From positions 1 to 31,563 of the forward strand of contig JAYMTA010000317.1 in NCBI GenBank assembly GCA_036897625.1: a stretch of 31,563 bases of DNA, given 5' to 3'. How positions within the stretch are numbered: position 1 is the stretch's first letter; the number at the start of each line of letters is the position of its first letter. This document shows positions 1-12,300 of this stretch, in pieces. The notes under the pieces were generated by a model, which searched no databases, was not told the origin of the DNA, and saw nothing but the letters and a program-made list of their open reading frames with translations. The stretch comes from Pelargonium cotyledonis. Lineage: Eukaryota > Streptophyta > Magnoliopsida > Geraniales > Geraniaceae. A program made the position numbers and the translations under genes.

Positions 1-300
1 ATGTAAATGTTAATTTACCTGAATAATTATTATTAACAACTTCAAAAATATATATTACAAGTCAAAACTATGGTGTTAAAAATATATATTCATCTATGCA
101 TATTTTTTCTAATGGCTAAATAAATATATATAAACTACAAGTCCACAACTATGGTATATATACTTATAATTGTCTTATGAGATTGTGTTTGTGCTGTATA
201 GAAATTCAATTCGCATGTTTATACTCGAGATATTGAATGAGTACTACATCAAACAATATTAATGCAAAAGTCATTCATATAAAAACTAAATAAGATTGAG

Positions 301-329
301 ACCCGAGCAACGCTGGGTACAAAAACTAG
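301..329 (+). mobile_element. 3' terminus of a probable Helitron (body extends left)
   Basis: Plant Helitrons end in a GC-rich hairpin followed within about 12 nt by CTRR, inserted before a T. Here ACCCGAGC-AAC-GCTGGGT (301-318) folds as ACCC-AGC with GCTGGGT and one bulged G. Seven bases later comes CTAG (326-329), then T at 330. It closely resembles the common plant Helitron 3' end ACCCGTGC..GCACGGGT. No 5' TC end and no Rep/helicase coding sequence are visible in bases 1-300, so this is either a non-autonomous element or the tail of one starting outside the window. Confidence 0.6.
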
Positions 330-3110
330 TATAAACTGAATTTAAGTTCGTAAAAAAATGGAAGAAAATAATGTTGGGTAAAAAACTGGTTGTAGTTAAT
401 ATGGCCAGCTACTCTTACAACAAACTCAGTCACACAACACCTACCAAAGGCATCTGCCTTTTCAAGCCAACATTTTCAGGCTCTTTAATTCACTGTCCCA
501 TTTCTTCCCAACAATAAATAGTAAACATTATTTGAATCCTTCAAAATTTTAAAATTGCTAGTTTCAATTCCAAGATCAATGAAATGACATTGAATTGGAA
601 TTGAAATTAAAAAATAAAAATATACATATAATTTTTGATTTCACACCAAAACAGTTTATTTATGTCCTTTACTAGCTACACTTTAGTTACTTGCCTGCAA
701 TTGTAGTTGTGCTTGTGAATATTGTATATTCATGGTTTAATAACACTAGCTAGTAGAACAACTTATTGCTATTTCTACAAAAGTTGGGGCATGTATTGAA
801 TTTTTGGTACACCTACTATGTAGTTTGTCAATTCGAAACACGTCACGGCACTTAAAAAAGAACAATAAACATTTCTCAACGATACAATTTCTCATTAATT
901 TTGATCTATTATTGATCATCTTGAGGCCTATATTCAGTAACTCTTTTATTTATGTGGAAGTGTATACCAATAAGTGCACCAAACATTTTGATTTAATGAC
1001 ACAAAATTACAAGTACTTTTCAATAAAACTTCTCTTATTAAACACACAACATTTGTGCATATAAGTGTTCACCGTTTTTCAATTGAGGAGATCATTAAAA
1101 TGAAATATGCGTGAGCTCCATTTTTTAAAAAATATATTTTTAGAACTATACAAGTGTTTCTTTATGCATCACAACAAGTTAAGAAAAAACCAAGGAGACA
1201 ATGAGAATGAGTAAAATGCATTGAATTGACACTGAAAAGGGAAGGGGTGGCCTCAAGACATTGACTATTGCAACGTACAATACTACTAGTACTTTAAAAA
1301 AATAATAATACAAGTTTCATGAAGTTACACAAGCATATGAATCATTAATTTGTTTGTGGTAAGGTTGGTAAATTTACAAAAGTTGTTGAATCCAATTACA
1401 ATGTGTAAGTTTTAGTAAATTTGTTTGTTTTGAATATTTTACACACAAAAACAAAATAAAATAATCACTAGAAATATGTTGACCATTGAGATAATTTTGT
1501 TGAATCCCAAAACATTTCACAAACTTCCTAAAAAAATCTTTTATATACCTTTTGAACACTACTAATAATCAACTCATTAGCCCATTGGTACCTTTATTAC
1601 TTGTTCAAACAATTATTTTAGGTTTAGGTTTATACAAACATTCTCAAGTTGAGTGAACCCTAGAAAAGATTGAAGTAGTTATGTTCTCCACGGTCATTTT
1701 ATAGCCAATTTCATCTAATAAGGGTGAAGTGCAACTCGGAATTACGTGTATATCTTTACGTGTTTGTTTGATTATTTGCATTATATTTGGTTTGTTCGTG
1801 CTATCATCATTGTCGATCATCAAATCAGTTCTTTCTTGTCATATTGGGTTAAAGGTTATCAATAATTCCGCAATATTTCCAGGCTTCTTGGGAGAAGGAT
1901 TTTAGGGGAGCCCTCTCAAAGAATAGAGGTTTAACATGTGTACAAATGAGTAAGAACTTCTAGAGGACCCAAAATTAATATTACGCATAAGCCAAAAATT
2001 AATATAAAAAGCAGTATGAATGAGGAAACTCAAAAAATAATCAATACCATATTTTTATTCTCACAACAGTGTGAGACGTATTTCCACGACCATGAGGATG
2101 ACTATTTTGATTATCTTACAGAGACAAAAATAATTATTTCATGAATAACTTATAAGTATGTATATGAGTGTGATCACGTCTCAACCAATTTTTGTGTTTT
2201 CGTTACATTTCTTGAACTTGGGAGCTTATATCTTGGCCCATTGTTGATTCAATAGTCTTCTTTTGGTTATACGAGAGAAGTCCAATTCGAACTAATAATG
2301 ACATATACGTCGAACATACTTGCCATCATGTTAAGGCAACACAAGCTTGGACTTTGATGCTTCGCCACAAGTTTATGCTAATTGTTACATAATATTCTCA
2401 TTAATATATTATTTTTAATCTTAATCATGAAGTTTTCGAAGCGAGCCCACGATCATCACGAGATTGACTGCATTCTATGGGACTCTAACTCGGCAACTCG
2501 CGACCTCAGGTTAAACTGGAACAACCTCTTACTAGTTGACCCACATGCTTAATGATTTTTCCAATAATATATTTTTATTTATTAACAACTCTACACGAAA
2601 CGTAGTATGATTAGTTAATCTTTTCGGTCTATACCATAGAGTTCCTGAGGGACCACGGTTAGTTGTTATGCATGAGAGCAACATATTTTACAAGAAACTA
2701 ATCTAATAAATGTTGAATATAAAGTTTTGATGAGACATTATAAACTATAACTAAGCCTAAAAGCATAATCCAAGTTGCTTATCATATTTCGAACATAACC
2801 TATTCAATCCGATCATTTCATAGGTTAATTTTAGAAAAAAATGTCCGATTTAGTTTCTAAATCATCCAAAATGTGTCGATTTAGTACGTGAACTATAAAT
2901 TCAGTCAATTTAACTAAATGTTATCTAATTGGGTCAATTGAGTCCAAATATTTTAAGAAAATCTTGTCAAATTAGGACATTCTGTCAAATCTAAAAACAA
3001 AATCCATCAGTTTCTCATTTGAACTTAATTGACATAAATAAATAACTTTTAGAATAAATGGACTCGAATAACACTTCATACTCAATTCATAATATTCGAC
3101 CTGTTCAATA
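330..3110. other. Intergenic, AT-rich, no supportable gene
   Basis: ORFs here are short, AT-rich and unlike known proteins. The segment at about 2820-3000 has the phrasing of degraded plant element ends (repeated 'GATTTAGT' with 'AATTGGGTCAATTGAGTCC'), but I could not find a partner terminus. A stretch at 1620-1900 is faintly LTR-like but has no primer-binding site. Nothing else is supportable. Confidence 0.5.
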
Positions 3111-3120
3111 TAAAGGCAAA

Positions 3121-3347
3121 ATACTTGGGCCTAGCTGCGCAATGTTTGGGCCTGTAGCCCAAAACACCTCAGCTGAAAAAAAAAAAAAAAATCCATTTGG
3201 TAGCGTCACACACTATCTTCTCCTTCAGTCTCAGTCCCTTCAGCACCTAAAACCCTAGTCCGTGTCTCCCTGCAACTGTCCCCATTTTACATCATCGTCA
3301 CTGTCATCGCTCTCCTGGATCGTCAATCCGATTCTTCTCACTCGCCA
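3121..3347 (+). promoter_or_regulatory. GCN1 promoter/leader: three site II motifs and a telo-box
   Basis: TGGGCC occurs at 3126-3131 and 3147-3152, and the inverted form AGCCCA at 3156-3161. A telo-box AAACCCTAG lies at 3250-3258, in a pyrimidine-rich stretch (3215-3347) that looks like the transcribed leader. Site II elements (bound by TCP proteins) paired with telo-boxes are established signatures of plant ribosomal-protein and translation-factor promoters. Their presence suits a gene for translational control and supports the start at 3348. I see no convincing TATA box, and the transcription start is not determined. Confidence 0.7.
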
Positions 3348-6300
3348 ATGGCGGATTCACTCGAGCCTCTCGCTTCCATTTCCGCGTCTATCTCGACCTC
3401 ATCTACCAAGATTCGGGTCCGGATGTTCCGACGCGACATCCCTTCCATTCTCACCACTTCAGGCCAGTGATTGCTTCACTCTGCTATTCAAATTCATTTC
3501 GCTGCGATTTCATTTGCATTTTTGAATTTGATTTGTACATGTGTTGTTTTCTTCACTCTCAATTGCACTGTAACGAGCTAATTAAGCTCACATATTTGCT
3601 TGTTTGTATTTGTTGTGTTTTAGGAAATGATCCTAGGAGATTTTGTGTCAGTTAGTTTGTTAGTCCTTTTGTTATGTCCAGGGACATCTTCAACGAATTT
3701 CGGACATTCAGTTTAATGCAATTTTCATTTGCAATTTTCAATTTGATTTGTATGTTTGTATTGTTATCCCTATCACAATGAATTCAGTCATCATATTTGC
3801 TTGTTTATATTTGTACTGTTTTAGGAAATGATCTTATGAGACTGTGTTTGTTTGTCCTTTTGTTATGTCCAAAGACTTCTTCAACGAATTCCTCACATTC
3901 AGTTTAATGCAATTTCATTTGCATTTCAAAATTTGATTTGTATATTTGTATTGTTGTCCCAATTACAACCTATTTGCTTATATATATATTTGTTGAGTTG
4001 TAGGATATATTTTTTTTGGTTGATTGTTTGTTTTGTCTGCCTTGCATTTAGAGCAAGTTGATACGTATAGCCTGTATGATCCTATTCATCTGTTCGACTT
4101 CTGATGTATTCTGGTCATTATGTGTTAATATGGCATAATAGGCTCAAGAAGCTTTGCCTAGTGATGTCAGGTTAAATTTTTTTAGGGTTCCTGTATTTTT
4201 ACCTAATTGCATTGGTGGTCAGTATGATTTGCTTTTTTAATTTTCAGTTTGTTTCTAGATATAGAGCTGATGGAAACAGCAGTAGAACATCCTTGAAGAT
4301 AGTAAAAGGAAGTGTAATAAGTGAAGGTTTATTAATAGTTTAATACCATTTAAGTTTTGGGTTTAACTAGGGATTTCTGCTGATATACGTCATGCGATCT
4401 GTGTATCTAGTTATGAGTAACTAATCCTTATTAGATGACATATCTACTAGTAGACATTGAACTGAGGAGACAACAAACTGGCGTTTCATGCCAATGAAAA
4501 ACTTAAATAAACAGACCTTCAATATTGGTTTGGAATTGATCTTCAAAGAGATAACTGATATCAGATGGTAAACAATTTGACTTAACTATTTTAACCTTCT
4601 CTATCAAGGACATACTAGAGCAAGTCCGCTTGTATTAATATCTGAATGTGCTGTGAATATTCAAATACTTAATTTGGCTCGTTATCCAGATAAAAACAAC
4701 ACCAAATTATTAAAATTATCAGCAAAAGAAGGGAAGAACCAAAACTACAATTTAAATGTTTTGCTTGAGTCATTGATTATACTCCTGAAATGATTGTTTC
4801 CTTCTGTTATCTTAATTTTGCAGACATGTCTGCTGAGCATGCATCATCGTTGGTGGACATAATTTTTAAAACATTGTATATTTATGATGACCTTGGATCA
4901 AGGAAAGCTGTTGATGATGTGATATCAAAGGCTTTAGGAGAGGTTACATTTATGAAAAGTTTTGCTGCGGGACTTGTCCAGGCCATGGAAAAGCAAATAA
5001 AGTTCCAATCACATGTAGGCTGCTACAGACTTCTTAAGTGGTCGTGTCTACTTTTGAGCAAGAGTCAGTTTGCAGCTGTTTCAAAGAATGCAGTCTGTAG
5101 AGTAGCCGGAGCACAGGCTTTATTACTTCGTATGGTTATGCAACGGTCCTTCCGCGAACAAAGGACTTGCAAACAAACATTTTTTCATTTATTTTCTCAG
5201 GTGAAATTGAATGACCTTTCCTTGACTTTGGAGGACCCTTATCTTGTGGACACTTTCAAATGTTTATTCTTTTGATTTTTTCAACTTATATGTGTTCTTT
5301 ATTTCTAACATATTTCTTCTTCATCCTTTCCCCCCCAGTATCCAAACGTATACAAAATCTACATAGAAGAATTAAAGGATGGTCGGATCCCATACAAAGA
5401 TAGTCCAGACTTAATATTCTTATTACTGGAATTCTCAAGTAGAGTTCCGTCTTTATTTGAATCTGGGAAGGTGGGTAATATATCAGTTTTAGATACGTGA
5501 CCAATGGATAGTTCTGTTATATATGTTTTCTGAGTTCCACCTTTTACTATATTTACTATGCATTTTTTATTTAACTTTTTTTTGTCACGGTGGTGGGCTC
5601 GGATTGCAACTTTTTTTCAGTGCTTATGTTTAACTTCCTGCTGAGGTTTTGAAGTCAAACTTTTCTTTGCACAGCCCATATTTCTTGATATATATGTTAA
5701 AGCAGTTCTAAATGCACGAGAAAAGCCAGCAAAGCAGCTCTGCGAAGCTTTTGGTCCACTTTTTGTGCATATGTCACATGAAGATTTTCAAAGTATTGTG
5801 CTTCCATCTTCTGTTAAAATGTTGAAGCGCAACCCTGAGATTGTGATGGAATCAGTTGGAGTTCTATTGAAATCGGTGAAGCTTGATCTGAGTAAGTATG
5901 CCAGTGAAATTCTGTCAGTGGTATTACTACAGGCTCGTCATGCAGAAGAAGGAAGAAGAGTTGGAGCCTTGTCCATAGTAGGGTGTTTAAGCCGCATGTC
6001 TAGCAATCCAGACTCTCTAGAAGCAATGTTCAATGCTGTAAAAGCTATAATTGGAGGTTGAGATGCCTATTTTGTCATGTTTATGGTTCTCTCTCTCTTT
6101 TTGGTTAATTGTTTTTCCTTCTATTATTTGCACCTAGAAGATGCCAGTAGGACCTCTAATTTATAATGCATGAAACATAGTCTGAGCCTTCCTATATCAT
6201 TGTGAGCAGGCTCAGAGGGGAGGCTAACATTTCCATACCAGAGAATTGGTATGATCAATGCGCTGCAAGAATTGTCTTATGTTCCTGAAGGGAAATATCT

Positions 6301-6356
6301 CAACAAGCTGTCACATAGCATTTGCACCTTTCTTTTATCTTGTTATAAGGATGAAG
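3348..6356 (+). CDS. GCN1: GCN1 exons 1-5 (residues 1-384), N-terminal HEAT region
   Basis: Exons: 3348-3462, 4824-5200, 5339-5470, 5675-6056, 6210-6356. Exon 1 encodes [18 protein letters not shown] and ends in phase 1. Exon 2 completes an Asp codon and reads [15 protein letters not shown], as in known plant GCN1. Recognisable family segments follow: [49 protein letters not shown] and [18 protein letters not shown]. The N-terminal half of GCN1 is known in yeast to contribute to ribosome contact. Intron 1 needs a GC donor (see its own entry); introns 2-5 are GT-AG. Exon 2 starts two bases before an in-frame ATG (residue 40), which could serve as an alternative start if exon 1 is skipped or read through. 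Confidence 0.93.
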
Positions 6357-9300
6357 GTAACATACCACTTCATCATCCCTTCTTACCGTTTTCTTTGTTT
6401 TGACTTGGTTTCTTTTGTTTGCATTCAAATATTTTCTATGCTGACTCTCTTGAATCCCCTTCATTTTGTTTGTATTGCCTTTCATATTTCTGTTGTATTT
6501 TCAACTCATAAGATGCCGATGTGTTGAATGTTGCAACTTACAGGAAATGAGGAGGTGAAGGTTGCAATTTTGTCTGCTATAGCTGTCTGGGCTGCACGAT
6601 CCTCAGATACTGTTCAACCAGATATATTTACTTTTATTGCTGCTGGCCTCAAGGAGAAGGAAGCTCTAAGAAGGGGGCATCTTCGTTGTCTACAAATTAT
6701 ATGCAAAAATGCTGATGCCATTTTAGGGGTTAGTTGGCCTACTAAGCTACTCATTATTTTATTTTTCCTATTTTATTCTTTTCGGTTATTTATTTCTCAT
6801 CACTTAATTGGTTTGCATTATACACTTCAGATATCATCATTATTGGGTTCCCTTATCCAACTAGTAAAAACTGGTTTTACCAAAGCAGTGCAACGATTGG
6901 ATGGGATATATGCTTTGCTTTTAGTTGGAAAGATTTCAGCTTTTGATATCAAAGCAGGTGCTCCTTAAATTTTAATTTTGTTATCATTCATTTTATTTGT
7001 GAATACAACTTTAGTTTTAATTATGAGCTGCAATTTAGAGTATTCATTCCTAAATTTGTATTGCTTGTTTGTCTTTAGTTTACATGGTCATCTCCAAATT
7101 GATCTATGTTAACCCTTTTTTTATTCTTAGAGGAGACCGTGGCAAAGGAAAAGATCTGGTCCTTGATAGCTCAAAATGAACCTTCACTTGTGCCAACTAC
7201 TATGGTATAATTTACTATTCTCTGGTGCTCTATAGATATTTTATTTTTACATTTGTGCTTGGATGCTAATACTCAATTTTGTTTTGTTAATTTTTTTTCT
7301 AGCTCTCAAAATTATCAGTTGAGGATTGCATGACATGTATTGATCTTCTTGAGGTGCTGTTAGTAGAGCATCTAGACAGGTTCATATTCTTTTTTTTTTA
7401 AACCCATATTCTTTTTTAGATATATAGTATTGTGAACATTATTTCAGTTAAGCTCTGATCGGAAAATGTCAACGATCCTTTGTTTATCATTTTGCAGAGT
7501 ATTGGAGGCCTTTACTATCAGGTTATTGCTACAGGTAACATAATGAGAAGTACAACATGAATCTCTTCTTTGTTTAGATAAGAATTGCATCTCTAAGAAT
7601 ACTGAATTTTTGCAGTTGATTATATTTTTGGTTTGCCATCCAAGTTGGGAAATTCGTAGAATGGCTAATGATGCTATCAGAAAGATAGTTGCTGCTGCTC
7701 CACAATTATCTGGAGATCTTTTACTTGAATTTATGAATTTCCTCTCTGTAGTTGGAGAGAAAATTTATCTTCTTCCAACAAGGTACATAGAACTTGTTTC
7801 TAATGATTATCTTTAACTCATAAATGGATGATTTAAATGGTATATTATTAATTATTTGTTTTGGTGACTGTTTATGTGTTACATAATAGTTTCATTGATC
7901 TTTATACTAGTTATATAATAATGTATGCTAAAATCCCATGCATGTGCTTATTTTCATTATTAATCATTGTTTGAGATTTTTGTGGATGGCAAATTTCATA
8001 TTTATTTATTTATTTATTCTCTCCCCAATGGAGGGAACTCATGTGTATCTGCAGTGACACAGATAATCCATTGGAGAGTCAAGTTCCCTTCCTTCCATCT
8101 GTTGAGGTTTTAGTAAAGGCTTTGGTTGCAATATCACCAAGTGCTATAGCTGCTGATCGAAGTACATGCATGCAACTTTTACTATGTTCTCATCATCCAT
8201 GCTTAGTTGGCACTGCAAAAAGAGATGCAGTTTGGAAGGTAACTCTTTCCATTCAATGATGTTAATCTGTTGATAGAATCTGTTGCCATTCTCCTTGCTT
8301 TGTGTGAACATTTATCGTGTTTGAAGAAATGAATTATACAATTATATTAAAATATATGTCAATTTTCATACACTGTAATATTAAATTGTTCTCTTTCTGT
8401 AAGTGTTGAATACAATTTATAGTTAACATTCTCCGTGACCATCATTTGTTACCATTATACTGACATGCCTTCACTTTGCTATGTAAATATATGAATTAAC
8501 ATACTACAATCAAATAGAGCAGTCATTGTTATTTTTTGTAAGTATGTTCTAAATATAAACAACTTTGTTTATCAGGAACATTTCTATTTAAAATTATTGC
8601 TTTCTTAAAAGAATTGATAGGACAAATAAGAGTTGAAAGGTAACTATTTGAAGATATAATATTAATTGAAACAAATAGAAGTAAAGAAAACCGGGTATAA
8701 ATACTGAGATAGGGAAGGAAGAGATGTTGTGCTTTGCAGCAAAAAAGAAATAGATTTATTTTGCAGGACCACCAATTGCTAAATACTTACTCCAGACTAC
8801 CAATATCCTTTCTTAATTCTTCAATCTTCTTAGAACACACCGGATACTTCCATGGAATTTGTGAAGATTTGTGAAACCAAGGCACCGCCACCTTTAAATC
8901 ACGTCCTACTATGAATTCACCATTTCTTCCATTTCCTCATGAGCCAAATAATTCTATTGCCTTTAAGATGGTCCTCAGCTCAGCAAAGTTCAAATCATGA
9001 CACCAAATACTTTCTAAGAACACACAAATCACCTCCTTCTTAGAGTTCCTAAACACTCTACTCCCTACCAATTCTAGCTAGGCCCAACGTGCCTTTTGCT
9101 GCTCCATCAATATTGAATTTAACTCATCGATCCAAAGGCGTTGGCTTGCTGGCACTAGATCTTCTTACTTAAATATTATTTTTCTTGAACCTAGATTCAT
9201 GCACGTTTAACTCTCAACACTTGACTTGAGACTTCTTCCTCTTGGCCTTTATTCTATTCAACCAGATGAAGTTTTATCAAACTCCACAAAACAGCCTTAT

Positions 9301-12300
9301 CTATTTTTACATCATTAAAAACATGATTATTTCTACTGATCCAATGGGGTCACACAATCAAATAAAAACACATTCTACATATGAATTTTGTTGTTCGTGC
9401 TCAAACCCAAAGCTGCCCATTGATTGAAAACTTCTCTTATTAATAAAGTAGAGCACCAAACTGAGCCTTATAGTTGGAACCGTTTTGACCAAACCCACCA
9501 AGATATATCACACATCAAGAATCGCTTTAGATGTCCCTCTTCAAAAGCTCCATATTGACTGCTTCTGTCTCTTGCACAACTTGTCAACCGAAGTCCTTAC
9601 ATGGAACCAAGTTCCACCAAACTCCTGCTCTAATCTTATTAGGTCTCCATCAATCTCCAAACTTGACCCAATACTCTTAAACTAAACGTATCCCTTTAGC
9701 ACTTGATTTCCAAACCATATTGTTTGGTATATATATCAAGTGCATAGCTTCATTCAACACTGGCCAAAATTTCCCCCATTGGTCAAACTCTCATTTCACA
9801 TAATGAATAAATGTTATGAAAAGAGGATGAGATATTACATGGAAATAAATTGTCTTTCTGTGGAGGAAAAAGTTAATGACAAAATGGTGTTATGCTGTGG
9901 GTTCCTTACTTGATAAAAACAGATTGATGACAAAGAAAGTAATATTTTAAATGTTAAAAAAGGAAAATTGTACATCAATTAATGGGCTGAAAGTTTAATG
10001 AACAAAGCAGTTTGGTTTGTGAACTGTATTTCTTTTATGAATCTGGCTTAATTGTACCTGTCTAAAGGGCATAACCTTTATTATGGTGAGCCTTCATCCA
10101 GCATTTATTCAACTTTATAGCATAATGTATTTGGGTACTATGAGAATTGCCAAATACTTCCTTTACATATCCTTTCTTTGATTATTTGCTCCTGTTAAAT
10201 AATATGTATGCACAGTTTACCTCTCATAGGTGGTATTCTGTTAGACCAAAAGGTTAAATTTAGCTAATTCACTAAAGGTCGGCACTTATTGCATGGCTAA
10301 CTTGATTACGGTTCTCCTTTTGTTTTCAGAGGCTCCAAAAGTGTCTGACAACACGCGGGTTTGATGCCCCCAGCATCATTTCAGCTGATGTAGAGAATAT
10401 ATGCAAGGTGAATTATACTTTTCTGGGAAAGCTTATTATTTTATAATTGTTTCTATGTTGTTCCTCTTAGATCCTGTAACCTTTAGAATATTTTCATGGA
10501 TATCTGTTTTTAGTGAATAAAGATGGAGCTCAAAATTGTTGTTTTCAAAAGCACTGAGTTCAACAATAATCAGTGTTTTATATAAAACTTATAGTTGTTT
10601 TGCCCAGAGATTTAATTCTCTTTAGTGTTAATATGTATGAACAATATGATAACCTTTTGCCATGTGATCTGTTTAGGTGGCATATCACTATGTTTCTGAC
10701 TTTCATTACTTAATTTGCAGGGTCTATTAGGAGAAAAGGGGTTGATGAGTGCTAATCAGCTTGAGCAACAGGCTGCGATATCAACATTATCAACTTTGAT
10801 GTCTATAACACCTAGTGAAACATACACAGTATTTGAAAAGGTTTATTGAAATCATAATTGTTTCTGTAGACAGGTTTTAGCTAGTTGAAGGCATGCGATT
10901 ATTTGGTTGCTGCTGACAGCTAACTGTAAGTTCAATGTTCCTTTTCCAGCACATGAGTAATCTTCCTGATCGCGATTTGCATAATATGCTTTCGGAAAAT
11001 GACATTCAGGTAAAATTCAATCAATCTACTGAACTATTTTAGCTGCAACTTTTGAATGATATAAACTAGTTTGTTTCTCTCCATGTTACTGCATATCTGA
11101 AATTGCAAATTGATCCATAAGTTGTAATGTATATCATATACTTTCATGACTGTCTATTTCGTGTTACTTTTTCCTTTCTCCATTTTTGTCAACGCCTTCA
11201 CTAATCTTTTAGTGTCATAATTTTGGCAGTTTCTATTTTCATTAACTTGCATTCATTATTGGTTATTATTTTGATTGTTTATCTATTCTCATTTTGTTTC
11301 AGATCTATCGCACCCCCGAAGGAATGCTTTCTAGTGAGCTAGGTGTTTATGTTGCAGAGTCTGTTACCGCCAAGAACATGAAACAAGCCAAGGGTCGTTT
11401 TCGGGTGTATGAGGACCAGGATGACATGGTTATTCAAATGATTCTTTTATTTCTCATTATCCGTCTTTCTCCCTCCCATCCACTGCAGGCACCACTCATT
11501 ATAGCTGCAAAAATAGTCGGTCTTTGATTATATGTTTGTTCGTGTTTCCAGGATCATGTTAGCTCTAATCATTCTTTAAAAAAGGAGGCAGTTAGCAGAG
11601 AGGGGAAGAAAGACACTGGAAAGTCAACAAAGAAAGCTGGTATGCTACTATATTCACTTTGCTTGGGTTGAAAAGTACTTTAAATTACATTATTGTGTAT
11701 TTGATTTCCAGATAAGGGAAAGACCGGCAAAGAAGAAAAGGGAAAAACTGCAAAAGAAGAAGCACGTGAGTTGCTGCTTAAGGAGGAGGCATCTATACGA
11801 GAGAAGGTCAGGGAAATACAGAAGAATCTTTCTCTGGTTCTCAGAGTTCTTGGGGAGATGGCCATTACCAATCCTGTATTCGCTCACAGTCAACTGCCAT
11901 CCCTGGTTTGTGTTTCGATATACTTTCTCAAGTTTAATTTTCTTCTGCTGATACGTCTACAATTGACTAAATTGAGTGTTATTTTTGCTACTGTACACCA
12001 TAGCAGAGATGTCTTTTGTTTGCTAGGTTCGTTTTCATGGAGCTATATCTCTTACTACATACGTTTTTGGACGTAAAACATGGGTCTGTTAGTATTGTAA
12101 CCATGATAATAATAAACAATTAATTAAAAATTGAAATAAAAAGAACATATTTATCTACCTTTCATTTTGAAAGGGTGAGTCTTGACGCAACGGTATGGTT
12201 TTTGTCTTGCGATCTAGAAGTTGCAAGTTTGAGTAAAAAGAGCAACTGCTATGCAAAAATAGGAGTAAGGTTTCATGCATAAATGACCCTCACCCTCCGA

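Noticed and set aside
804-1064. Plus-strand 86-residue ORF upstream
   Set aside because: Composition rich in Leu, Ile, Asn and Lys as expected from random AT-rich sequence; no family resemblance.
1374-1559. Minus-strand 61-residue ORF in the upstream region
   Set aside because: AT-rich, low-complexity translation, no promoter or homology I recognise.
1620-1900. Possible LTR fragment
   Set aside because: The wording is retroelement-like, but there is no TG..CA boundary pair, primer-binding site or second copy in the window.
3467-3468. Canonical GT donor (CCA|GTGATT) for exon 1
   Set aside because: It leaves phase 2, and the only nearby acceptor (4823) then gives a stop after a few codons; the GC donor four bases upstream gives the expected protein junction.
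3262-3525. Plus-strand 87-residue ORF over the GCN1 leader
   Set aside because: It is a frame shadow of the leader and exon 1; the GCN1 frame starts at 3348.
9242-9685. Plus-strand ORFs in intron 12
   Set aside because: They are the antisense of the LINE relic, which reads sensibly only on the minus strand.
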